A DNA stretch of 6,325 nt from Bacillota bacterium (GCA_021780795.1 JAJXYA010000138.1:1-6325); one strand, 5' to 3'. Positions 1-5,932 are shown, numbered from the stretch's first letter. Notes: generated by a model from the letters alone, not told the origin. Made by a program: numbers and translations.

Positions 1-303
1 AGCAGATAATCTAGAATTTCCATTCGGATGCGTATGTACTATTCTAACCCCAGATAATCGCCCTTCTCTTATGTCTATTATAGGCAATTCCACTGTACTA
101 CTGTCACCAATTGCCATACTAATTATGTTACCTTTTCTATCGATTGCAGCACTGACTTCTCTCTCCAAATCTTGTGTTACCTCAACTAGTATATCGACCA
201 ATTCTTCAGATAAGATACAATCCTTTGAAACTCTTATTTCACATGCATTTTCTAATTTATTTAAAATTGAATTTTTAACCCCATCAATATTTCCATATAT
301 CAT
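1..303 (-). CDS. hflX: GTPase HflX, clostridial long form, N-terminal 101 residues only (cut by window edge)
   Basis: This is the 5' part of a gene that runs off the left edge. The start is the ATG at 303-301, preceded by a good Shine-Dalgarno (CGGAGTG on the minus strand, 311-317). The peptide starts MIYGNIDGVKNSILNKLENA and contains AIDRKGNI (53-60), AIGDSSTVELP (64-74) and RIVHTHPNGNSRLSA (87-101). From memory of the family this matches the N-terminal extension of clostridial HflX, which precedes the usual HflX nucleotide-binding region and GTPase domain; neither of those is visible here. HflX binds the 50S subunit and splits or rescues stalled ribosomes using GTP in the cytoplasm. Odd feature: H90-x-H92-x7-S100 fits the first part of a JAMM/RadC metal-site signature. 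The gene is divergent from hpt. Family assignment is fairly sure; the role of the extension is unknown to me. A stand-alone RadC/JAMM-type protein is the main alternative. Confidence 0.72.
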   Translation of the reverse strand, partial: MIYGNIDGVKNSILNKLENACEIRVSKDCILSEELVDILVEVTQDLEREVSAAIDRKGNIISMAIGDSSTVELPIIDIREGRLSGVRIVHTHPNGNSRLSA

Positions 304-355
304 CGTAAATCACTCCGTTCTAATAATTTTTTAATAAGTTTTCTTATTCTTATAC

Positions 356-384
356 TTGACAACTTTCATATAATTTTATACTAT
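356..384 (+). promoter_or_regulatory. Candidate sigma-A promoter for hpt
   Basis: A perfect TTGACA lies at 356-361. The -10 is either TATACT at 377-382 (15-nt spacer, better hexamer) or TACTAT at 379-384 (17-nt spacer, weaker hexamer). A start near 390 would leave a leader of about 35 nt before the TTG start of hpt. A perfect TATAAT at 369-374 is too close to this -35 to belong to it. Confidence 0.45.
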
Positions 385-401
385 TGAAACAATATTGTAA
401 A
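373..401 (-). promoter_or_regulatory. Candidate sigma-A promoter for hflX
   Basis: On the minus strand TTTACA (401-396) is followed after 17 nt by TAAAAT (378-373), each one base from consensus. Transcription would start near 366, giving a leader of about 60 nt before the hflX ATG at 303. The site interleaves with the hpt promoter candidate on the other strand. In such AT-rich DNA chance matches are common, so this is a prediction only. Confidence 0.42.
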
Positions 402-425
402 TATATATAGAGGGCGGGATTAACA

Positions 426-950
426 TTGGATAATAAAAAAAGAAATATTCTTATATCTAAAGACCAAATTGATGAAAGAATTGAACAACTTGGTGCTGAA
501 ATTTCTAAAGACTATGATGGAAAAAAATTGTATATTCTTTCATTATTGAGAGGTAGCTTTATATATACTGCGGACCTTGTACGTCAAATCACTGTGCCTA
601 CAAAAATAGGCTTTATGACTACTTCAAGCTATGGTCATGATGAACAGTCAAGCGGATCAGTTAATGTTGTAAATGACATTCCTGACAATATAGAAGGATT
701 TGATGTATTGATAGTAGATGATATTGTTGATACTGGCATAACTATGGATTTCGTTATGTCACATGCTAGATCTTTAGGTGCTGCTAGCGTTAAATCATGT
801 GTTCTTTTAGATAAACCTGAGAGAAGAAAAGTTGATATAGTACCTGATTATTGCTGTTTTGAAATCCCAGATCTTTTTGTAGTTGGGTATGGTTTAAATT
901 ACGGCGATTACTATAGAAATATACCATACGTATTTAATTGGGAAGATTAA
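426..950 (+). CDS. hpt: Hypoxanthine (guanine) phosphoribosyltransferase
   Basis: This 174-residue cytoplasmic enzyme of purine salvage joins hypoxanthine or guanine to PRPP, giving IMP or GMP and pyrophosphate. The family signature is plain: LRGS at 41-44 (pyrophosphate-contacting loop), TSSYG at 66-70 (flexible active-site loop), the PRPP-binding motif VLIVDDIVDTGIT at 94-106 with its acidic pair D98-D99, the base-binding segment LLDKPERRK at 127-135, and VVGYGLNY at 152-159. The length is normal for bacterial HPRTs and the protein looks intact. The start is TTG at 426, with a purine-rich AGGGCGGG at 411-418 at suitable spacing and no upstream in-frame ATG. It is separated from hflX by a divergent intergenic region and followed by a terminator, so it is probably monocistronic. 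In many Firmicutes hpt sits beside tilS and ftsH; here it does not, so this may be a second or relocated copy (inference). XPRT is less likely from the motifs. Confidence 0.93.
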   Translation: MDNKKRNILISKDQIDERIEQLGAEISKDYDGKKLYILSLLRGSFIYTADLVRQITVPTKIGFMTTSSYGHDEQSSGSVNVVNDIPDNIEGFDVLIVDDIVDTGITMDFVMSHARSLGAASVKSCVLLDKPERRKVDIVPDYCCFEIPDLFVVGYGLNYGDYYRNIPYVFNWED

Positions 951-1034
951 TAAGTATTTTAACGACTTAATCTATTAACGGTGCTAATCTAATGTATTCA
1001 CTCGGAAAAGTTTTTAAAATACATCATAGTTAAT

Positions 1035-1072
1035 TAAAAAAATAAAGTACGTTAACGTACTTTATTTTTTTA
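1035..1072. terminator. Perfect palindromic bidirectional terminator between hpt and yunB
   Basis: A 38-nt perfect inverted repeat is centred on GTTAAC (1051-1056). The arms read AATAAAGTACGTT and AACGTACTTTATT, flanked by an A run on the left and a T run on the right (1065-1071). It can therefore act as a Rho-independent terminator for hpt on the plus strand and for yunB on the minus strand; the yunB stop codon lies 10 nt away. The interval 951-1034 before it shows nothing else that I can support. Confidence 0.88.
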
Positions 1073-1082
1073 TATCCTTCTG

Positions 1083-1760
1083 TTAATTACTACCGTTATT
1101 ACCTAGTTTAAACCCTGTACCATTTAAATCTAATTGAACTGCAGTATTAGGAGTTTTTCCCACTATAATGGTTTCAGCAATTGGTATTTCATTAGTTATC
1201 TCTATATCATTGCTTTTTAACGGAATAATTACTCTAACCGTGGTTTTTACTTTAACATAAATTTTATGACGCGTTTGATTTATACCCGCACTTTCAAACT
1301 CAGAAGAATATTTAGTTTCTACTTGCCCTAAAGGTTGCATTTTTATTGTTATACTTGGACCATAATAAGATAAAATATTATTTCTCGTTATATAACCTAT
1401 TGGAATTTTAATACCCACTTCTCCCAATTTTATCAGTTCCTTTTGGGATTCTAAAGCAACATCGCAGGCTATTTTATTCATTCTTAGCGTATCCGCTTTT
1501 AACATTACAATATTTCCTTCAGAATCTTTATCCACTCTTATAACCTGGTCATAGTTAAATTGATTGGAATATTCATTTATAATTGCTCTATTAACAATCT
1601 CTATAGCTTTTGCTCTCATTTCTGCATCTGCCACTGCCATTACAGTTGGCATTGCAATTTTGTCAAAAATATATAAGAATATTGTAAGATTTATCATAAT
1701 TATGGACATAATTACTAATATTCTAATTTTAATCTTAGTTTTAATATCTATTACCTCCAT
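1083..1760 (-). CDS. yunB: Sporulation protein YunB
   Basis: The product is up to 225 residues. It has a short charged N-terminus, one membrane segment at about 13-34 (ILVIMSIIMINLTIFLYIF) and an extracytoplasmic domain. Features I associate with YunB are MRAKAIEIVNRAI (48-60), a VDKDSEGNI stretch, IPIGYI, SYYGPSITIKM, and the C-terminal NEIPIAETIIVGKTPNT. In Bacillus subtilis yunB is a sigma-E (mother cell) gene needed for efficient sporulation; its biochemical role is not known. The start is uncertain: ATG at 1760-1758 has no upstream Shine-Dalgarno, while a strong GGAGG lies inside the frame at 1758-1754, eight bases before an ATT codon (1745-1743). The next in-frame ATG is codon 18, inside the membrane segment. 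The gene is alone, divergent from pbpA and convergent with hpt, and shares the 1035-1072 terminator. Confidence 0.85.
   Translation of the reverse strand: MEVIDIKTKIKIRILVIMSIIMINLTIFLYIFDKIAMPTVMAVADAEMRAKAIEIVNRAIINEYSNQFNYDQVIRVDKDSEGNIVMLKADTLRMNKIACDVALESQKELIKLGEVGIKIPIGYITRNNILSYYGPSITIKMQPLGQVETKYSSEFESAGINQTRHKIYVKVKTTVRVIIPLKSNDIEITNEIPIAETIIVGKTPNTAVQLDLNGTGFKLGNNGSN
1754..1758 (-). promoter_or_regulatory. Shine-Dalgarno lying inside the apparent start of yunB
   Basis: GGAGG overlaps the G of the only good upstream ATG (1760-1758), so it cannot serve that ATG. It is 8 nt before the in-frame ATT at 1745-1743, an ideal distance, which would make ATT a non-standard start. Otherwise the ATG is used nearly leaderless. 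Confidence 0.5.
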
Positions 1761-1775
1761 TTAAGGTTATATGCT

Positions 1776-1783
1776 ATTATATG
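1776..1783 (-). promoter_or_regulatory. -10-like element upstream of yunB
   Basis: The minus strand reads CATATAAT, which contains a perfect TATAAT and is one base from the sigma-E type -10 CATACAAT expected for a mother-cell gene such as yunB. No convincing -35 is present for sigma-E or sigma-A at the correct spacing. If used, the transcript would start only about 10 nt before the ATG at 1760. Confidence 0.3.
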
Positions 1784-1829
1784 TAAAGCTTTTAAGGTAA
1801 AGAATTAAATAGGTACTAAAACTCAATAT

Positions 1830-1858
1830 TTTATATTAACATAATTATATGGTATAAT
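1830..1858 (+). promoter_or_regulatory. Extended -10 promoter of pbpA
   Basis: TATAAT at 1853-1858 is preceded by TGG (1850-1852), forming an extended -10, and by TTTATA at 1830-1835 after a 17-nt spacer. Transcription from about 1865 would give a long, structured 137-nt leader before the ATG at 2002. Confidence 0.58.
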
Positions 1859-1902
1859 ATTAAAAACAAATTGTAGTTAAACAATATTAATTTTTAGACG
1901 AA

Positions 1903-1928
1903 GGGATAACAATTAATAATTGTTACCC
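1903..1928 (+). other. Hairpin at the 5' part of the pbpA leader
   Basis: GGGATAACAATT (1903-1914) can pair with AATTGTTACCC (1918-1928) with one bulged A (1906) and a three-base loop, giving 11 pairs. No U tract follows, so it is not an ordinary terminator. It may stabilise the mRNA or compete with other pairings in the leader. Confidence 0.5.
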
Positions 1929-1945
1929 ACTCAAAAGAAATGCAA

Positions 1946-1977
1946 GGAGCAAACAATTGAAAGTTGTTATCCGCTCC
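1946..1977 (+). promoter_or_regulatory. Hairpin that could hide the upstream Shine-Dalgarno and expose the pbpA one
   Basis: GGAGC (1946-1950), part of the upstream Shine-Dalgarno, can pair with GCTCC (1973-1977), and AACAA (1952-1956) with TTGTT (1964-1968). This leaves the TTG at 1957 in the loop and a one-sided bulge of ATCC. The CTCC in the same arm can instead pair with GGAG (1990-1993) of the real pbpA Shine-Dalgarno, though only over four bases. Whether this is a switch or a by-product of the repeat cannot be settled from sequence. Confidence 0.35.
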
Positions 1978-2001
1978 AGAGAAATACAAGGAGGATACTC
2001 A

Positions 2002-4500
2002 ATGAAAAATAAAAATACTGCTAAAAAGAAGAAAAAAGGAACTGGGAAGAAAGTTTTTAAAAGCCTTCTTTTTACTATTCTATTTATAACCTTAATAATT
2101 AGTGTAGCCATGGGAGGAGTAGTCTTAGCTATGATTAAGACAGCTCCTACCTTAGATATTAATGAATTCTTAAAATTGGATGAGCCCTCAATATTATATG
2201 ACGATTCTGATAAGTTTATGGATGAGTACATTACTTCAGAAAGAAGAATTAATATATCCATAAATAACGTTCCAATTATACTTAAGGATGCATTTATAAG
2301 TATTGAAGATTCTAGATTTGAAACCCACCCAGGCATTGACTTAAAAAGATTCGGTGGTGCTATGTTTAATGATTTAAAAATAAAAATAACTGGCAGCGGC
2401 CAAAGTCTTCAGGGTGCTTCAACTATAACTCAACAATTGGTTAAATATCGAATGTTTTTAGAAGATTCTATGGAAAACAGAACTTCTATAAAAAGAAAAG
2501 TGCAAGAAATGTCTTTATCGTTACAGTTGGAAAAAGTATTGACTAAGCCCCAAATACTAGAGGCTTATATGAATACTATTTTCCTAGGAGGAAATGCTCA
2601 CGGTGTAGAAGCAGCCTCACAGCAATATTTTGGCAAGTCTATTGGAGATTTAACCCTAAAACAATGTGCTTTTATTGCTAGTGCTGCACAAAATCCTAGT
2701 CTTTCATATTCTGTGTCCTATAAAGCATATAAGAATAAAGAAGTTTTTGATTCAAAGAGAACCAAAGCTGTTCTTGAAAATATGTACAAGTATAATAAAA
2801 TAACCAAAGAACAATTTGATTCAGCTATGGCTGAGAAGTTAAAATTTAACTTCTCAAAAAAAGATGCAAACAAAATGAACTATGAGTACTTCTCTAGACC
2901 TGTAATCCTTCAGGTTGCTAGTGATTTAATGAAAAAATACAATCTTAGCAAAGAAGAAGTATACTCTAAGCTTATGTACGATGGAGTAAAAATTTATACA
3001 ACAATGAATAGAAATATGCAAAATGCATCACAGAGTCTAATTAATGATTCTGTGGAATCAAACAAAAAGAACAGTTATGATTACGTGTTTCCTAGGGATA
3101 GTAACCTTAACCCTATTCAAGCAGACATCCAAGCTGCCTGTGTTGTCATGGATTATCATACAGGTGAAGTTAAAACTATTATAGGTGGACGTGGTGATCA
3201 AGGTCCTATGTCTTATAACAGAGCTGCTTCTAATGACTTCTTAAAGGCCCCTGGATCAAGCATTAAGCCTTTAACAGTATATGGTCCTGCTATCGATACA
3301 AAAATAGCTACGGCCTCTACCATTGTTGAAGATTCACCAGTACCCGAGGACATTGGAAAGAAATATTCTGCTCCAGGTGCCCCTCCTTATGATCCTAAAA
3401 ATGCACCTGACATATATAGAGGATATTTAACTCTAAGAGATTGTTTAAAATACTCTGTCAACGTGGCTGCTGTGAAACTTGAAGACATGATTAGTCTTAA
3501 TACTGGTGTTTCTTATGGTGAAAAGTTTGGATTACAACTAGATAAAGTAGATAAGAGTAGCATGTCTGCTATGGCTCTGGGTCAATTGGACGGTGGTGAT
3601 TATGAGGGAACCAATCCTCTCACAATGGCAGCTGCATATGGTGTTTTTGGTAACAACGGAATGCGTACCACCCCAAGATTATACACTAAAGTAGTTGATA
3701 GAACTGGTAAAGTATTGCTTGAAACAAAATTTGAATCAAAACCTGTTTTATCTCCTCAAAGTGCTTATATAATGTATGATTTATTACAAGGTCCTGTAAG
3801 TCCAGGTGGTACTGGACCTAATGCAGTTTTTGGAGATATGCCTGTCAGAGGTAAAACTGGTACTTCTTCTGATTCAAAAAATTTATGGTTCGTTGGCTTA
3901 ACTCCATATTACTCTGCAGCTGTTTGGATTGGAACAGATAAAGGTGACCATAAAATTCAAGGAATGGGTAGCAATACAGCCGCTTTACTATGGGGAAAAA
4001 TTATGAAGGGAGCCCATACCTCTCTTCCAGTTAAGAACGTAGAAAGACCTTCTGGTATATCCTCCTATTCTGTATCAATGGATTCAGGAGATATACCTAC
4101 AGATTTAACTTATAAAGATCCAAGAGGTAGTAGAGTTTACTCTGAACTATTTGTTGACGGAACTCAACCAACAACATTGGATAGCATACATGTTGAGGCT
4201 AAAGTTACCAAAGACCCTAGTGGCAAATATGTTTTAGCGTCACAATTTACGCCTCCTGAAAAGATTGAAACAAAGGTCTTTATAAAGAGAAACTATGTAC
4301 CTAATGTGCTTTTAGGTGACTCTGCTTTTGTATTACCAACAGCAGTTGATACCTTTTCAAAAAATACTACAATTCCTCCAGTTATTCCTCCTAAATCTGG
4401 AGGTGGAATCGTTGATTTAGATGGATTAGACCAGGTGGACCCTAATAATTCTGGCGATACTATTCCTCCTACAGGTGGTAATGGTTCAACTACACCTTAA
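2002..4500 (+). CDS. pbpA: Class A penicillin-binding protein 1A (glycosyltransferase and transpeptidase)
   Basis: This 832-residue peptidoglycan synthase polymerises lipid II and cross-links the strands outside the membrane. It has a lysine-rich cytoplasmic N-terminus (1-20) and a membrane anchor at about 21-44. The glycosyltransferase domain follows, with catalytic EDSRFETHPG at 102-111 (E102), GASTITQQL at 138-146 (second motif), RKVQE at 165-169 and EAYMNTIFLGG at 187-197. The transpeptidase domain has S419-S-I-K422 with nucleophile S419, S485-V-N487 and K618-T-G-T. The tail (about 788-832) is rich in Pro, Gly, Ser and Thr and is probably disordered. All catalytic residues are present. 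I chose the ATG at 2002, which has AAGGAGG (1988-1994) at 7 nt; an in-frame TTG at 1957 also has AAGGAG (1944-1949) at 7 nt and would add 15 residues, but they look like translated leader repeat. It is single, with its own promoter and terminator. Confidence 0.95.
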   Translation: MKNKNTAKKKKKGTGKKVFKSLLFTILFITLIISVAMGGVVLAMIKTAPTLDINEFLKLDEPSILYDDSDKFMDEYITSERRINISINNVPIILKDAFISIEDSRFETHPGIDLKRFGGAMFNDLKIKITGSGQSLQGASTITQQLVKYRMFLEDSMENRTSIKRKVQEMSLSLQLEKVLTKPQILEAYMNTIFLGGNAHGVEAASQQYFGKSIGDLTLKQCAFIASAAQNPSLSYSVSYKAYKNKEVFDSKRTKAVLENMYKYNKITKEQFDSAMAEKLKFNFSKKDANKMNYEYFSRPVILQVASDLMKKYNLSKEEVYSKLMYDGVKIYTTMNRNMQNASQSLINDSVESNKKNSYDYVFPRDSNLNPIQADIQAACVVMDYHTGEVKTIIGGRGDQGPMSYNRAASNDFLKAPGSSIKPLTVYGPAIDTKIATASTIVEDSPVPEDIGKKYSAPGAPPYDPKNAPDIYRGYLTLRDCLKYSVNVAAVKLEDMISLNTGVSYGEKFGLQLDKVDKSSMSAMALGQLDGGDYEGTNPLTMAAAYGVFGNNGMRTTPRLYTKVVDRTGKVLLETKFESKPVLSPQSAYIMYDLLQGPVSPGGTGPNAVFGDMPVRGKTGTSSDSKNLWFVGLTPYYSAAVWIGTDKGDHKIQGMGSNTAALLWGKIMKGAHTSLPVKNVERPSGISSYSVSMDSGDIPTDLTYKDPRGSRVYSELFVDGTQPTTLDSIHVEAKVTKDPSGKYVLASQFTPPEKIETKVFIKRNYVPNVLLGDSAFVLPTAVDTFSKNTTIPPVIPPKSGGGIVDLDGLDQVDPNNSGDTIPPTGGNGSTTP

Positions 4501-4507
4501 CTAAAAC

Positions 4508-4554
4508 AAAAAAACTACTATCAAATGTACAGTATTTTTGATAGTAGTTTTTTT
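4508..4554. terminator. Bidirectional terminator between pbpA and spoVAE
   Basis: An 18-bp perfect stem pairs 4508-4525 with 4537-4554 (core ACTACTATCAAA with TTTGATAGTAGT) around an 11-nt loop. Flanking A and T runs provide a U tract in either direction. It begins 7 nt after the pbpA stop and ends one base from the spoVAE stop, so it ends both the pbpA transcript and the spoVACDE operon. Confidence 0.9.
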
Positions 4555-4555
4555 A

Positions 4556-4915
4556 TTATCCTTTACTTTTAGGATTGAATATTAATGCCATAATATACCC
4601 AAAGAAAATTGCAGCAGTAATACCACCCGCTGTGCCCTTTATACCTCCCGTAAATGCTCCTATAAGACCAACTTTATCTACTTCTTTCATTACACTTTTA
4701 GCTAAACTATATCCAAAGCCTGGCAGAGGTATACTTCCCCCTGCTTTTCCATATTTTATAACAACATCATATATATTTAATGCACCTAGTATTACACCAC
4801 CCGTTACAAATACAACTAATATCCGAGCTGGAGTCAATTTAGTAGTGTCCATAAGTATTTGACCTATTACACAAATTATCCCTCCAACTATAAAAGCCAT
4901 AATGTAATTATTCAT
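4556..4915 (-). CDS. spoVAE: Stage V sporulation protein AE (SpoVAEb type)
   Basis: This 119-residue hydrophobic protein has about four membrane segments and is full length for the SpoVAEb family. Signature segments are VGGIICVIGQ (10-19), LNIYDVV (46-52), GKAGGSIPLPGFGYSLAK (56-73) and GLIGAFTGGIKGTAGGI (83-99). It is part of the SpoVA machinery in the spore inner membrane, which takes up calcium dipicolinate during sporulation and releases it in germination. The start ATG (4915-4913) abuts the spoVAD stop with no gap, and its ribosome-binding site GGGGGTGA (minus strand, 4927-4920) lies within the spoVAD end, which suggests translational coupling. It is the last gene of the operon. It resembles SpoVAC in sequence, so the two are paralogues. 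Confidence 0.93.
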   Translation of the reverse strand: MNNYIMAFIVGGIICVIGQILMDTTKLTPARILVVFVTGGVILGALNIYDVVIKYGKAGGSIPLPGFGYSLAKSVMKEVDKVGLIGAFTGGIKGTAGGITAAIFFGYIMALIFNPKSKG

Positions 4916-5932
4916 TTACTCACCCCCAAACTCTATGGAAACAGCATGTGCTATTCCTGGTATTGTTTCCCCTTGCAAAGATGAAGTGGGACTTAGAAGC
5001 GCTCCTGTAGAAACTAGCAGTATTCTTTTAAATTTCCCCTTTAGCATGTTTTTGTATAAATATCCTGTTGCAACCACTGCTGAGCACCCACAACCGCTTC
5101 CTCCCGCATTAGTTCCTTGTTTTTCAGCGTCGAAAATTTGCTCACCGCAGTCAATATAATGACCTTTCATGTCATATTTATATTCTAAGAGCAATTCTTC
5201 TGTAAATTGTCTTCCTAGCATACCCAGGTCTCCCGTAGCAATAATATCATAATCCGAAGGTTTTCTACCCGTATCCATAAAGTGTTGTTTAATGGTGTCT
5301 ACAGCTGCAGGCGCCATGGCAGCCCCCATATTATTTGCATCAGTTATTCCATAGTCTTTAACCTTTCCAGTTGTTACATAAGTAACATAAGGGAAATCAC
5401 CTTTTTTGCCCAAAACCATTGCTCCTGAGCCTGTAACGGTCCATTGTGCAGTAGGTGCTCTCTGACTTCCCATTTCTAATGGTAATCTAAATTGTCTTTC
5501 TGCAGAGGAGAAATGTGATGAAGTAGCTGCTACAACATAATTAGCTAGGCCTCCTTCCATTATCATTGAACCCACACTTAAAGACTCTGCCATAGTTGAA
5601 CAAGCTCCATAGAGTCCTATGAATGGTATATTCAAATCTCTAGCTGCAAAACTTGAAGAGAATAGCTGATTTAGTAAATCTCCTGCTAATAAATAATTTA
5701 TATCAATTTCTTTTAATTTTGCTTTTTTTATACTTTCGGATACAGCAGTATATAAAAGACTTGTTTCAGCTTTTTCAAAGCTTTCAGTTCCATTAAGATC
5801 ATCTTCTAAAATCCTATCAAAATACTCTTTTAATGGTCCCTGACCTTCTTTAGGTCCAACAATATTATAAGTACTAATAATCCTAGGTTTACTTTCAATT
5901 TCTACTGTTTGGATTCCAATTCTTCTACCCAT
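4916..5932 (-). CDS. spoVAD: Stage V sporulation protein AD, dipicolinate-binding thiolase-fold protein
   Basis: This 338-residue soluble protein has the thiolase/ketosynthase fold. Recognisable SpoVAD segments are LLAGDLLNQLFSSSFAARDL (81-100), GLYGACSTMAESL (106-118), AATSSHFSSAERQFRLPLE (135-153), WTVTGSGAMVLG (164-175), IATGDLGMLG (231-240) and GTNAGGSGCGCSAVV (273-287). C111 sits where thiolases carry their nucleophilic cysteine. In Bacillus SpoVAD binds dipicolinic acid and works at the spore inner membrane with the membrane subunits SpoVAC and SpoVAE; it is not regarded as a working thiolase. The start ATG at 5932 follows the spoVAC stop by 6 nt, and its Shine-Dalgarno AGGTGG (minus strand, 5947-5942) lies within the end of spoVAC, so the genes form one operon. 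In Bacillus the spoVA operon is under forespore sigma-G; the promoter here lies beyond the right edge. Confidence 0.95.
   Translation of the reverse strand: MGRRIGIQTVEIESKPRIISTYNIVGPKEGQGPLKEYFDRILEDDLNGTESFEKAETSLLYTAVSESIKKAKLKEIDINYLLAGDLLNQLFSSSFAARDLNIPFIGLYGACSTMAESLSVGSMIMEGGLANYVVAATSSHFSSAERQFRLPLEMGSQRAPTAQWTVTGSGAMVLGKKGDFPYVTYVTTGKVKDYGITDANNMGAAMAPAAVDTIKQHFMDTGRKPSDYDIIATGDLGMLGRQFTEELLLEYKYDMKGHYIDCGEQIFDAEKQGTNAGGSGCGCSAVVATGYLYKNMLKGKFKRILLVSTGALLSPTSSLQGETIPGIAHAVSIEFGGE

Larger units (their letters stand above)
1901..1993 (+). repeat. 44-bp tandem repeat in the pbpA leader, duplicating the ribosome-binding site
   Basis: Two adjacent copies with a period of 44 nt cover 1901-1949 and 1945-1993, the second beginning inside the end of the first. 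The best-matching 30-nt parts, 1920-1949 and 1964-1993, agree at 25 of 30 positions by hand count (common core TTGTTAyCCrCTC, then AGAAATrCAAGGAG). As a result Shine-Dalgarno-like sequences recur at one-period intervals: GAAGGG (1900-1905), AAGGAG (1944-1949) and AAGGAGG (1988-1994). The second is followed by a TTG and the third by the ATG of pbpA, suggesting that the leader and start region were copied in tandem and the upstream copies then drifted. Confidence 0.75.

Noticed and set aside
71..334. Plus-strand open frame of 87 codons.
   Set aside because: It is the antisense shadow of the hflX N-terminal region, which has a proper start, Shine-Dalgarno and family motifs on the minus strand.
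384..412. Second hpt promoter with TTGAAA at 384-389.
   Set aside because: The best -10 at workable spacing (TATAGA at 406-411) would start the transcript at or after the ribosome-binding site.
1904..1976. Close match to the Escherichia coli lac operator: GGATAACAATT at 1904-1914 and TTGTTATCCGCTC at 1964-1976.
   Set aside because: The 11- and 13-base matches are striking, but they are parts of the 44-bp leader repeat and its hairpins, lie downstream of the promoter in a natural clostridial gene, and no LacI relative is nearby. Neither is a full symmetric operator. Chance is the best explanation.
1860..2001. T-box or metabolite riboswitch in the pbpA leader.
   Set aside because: No T-box core, no terminator with U tract before the gene and no recognisable aptamer; only the tandem repeat and small hairpins are seen.
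1923..2336. Minus-strand open frame of 137 codons antisense to the start of pbpA.
   Set aside because: It overlaps the strongly supported pbpA frame, has no family resemblance and lacks its own transcription signals; its hydrophobic look is the complement of pbpA codons.
4575..5159. Plus-strand frames of 95 and 74 codons opposite spoVAE and spoVAD.
   Set aside because: Shadows of well-conserved minus-strand genes, with no ribosome-binding sites and unnatural Pro/Ile-rich composition.
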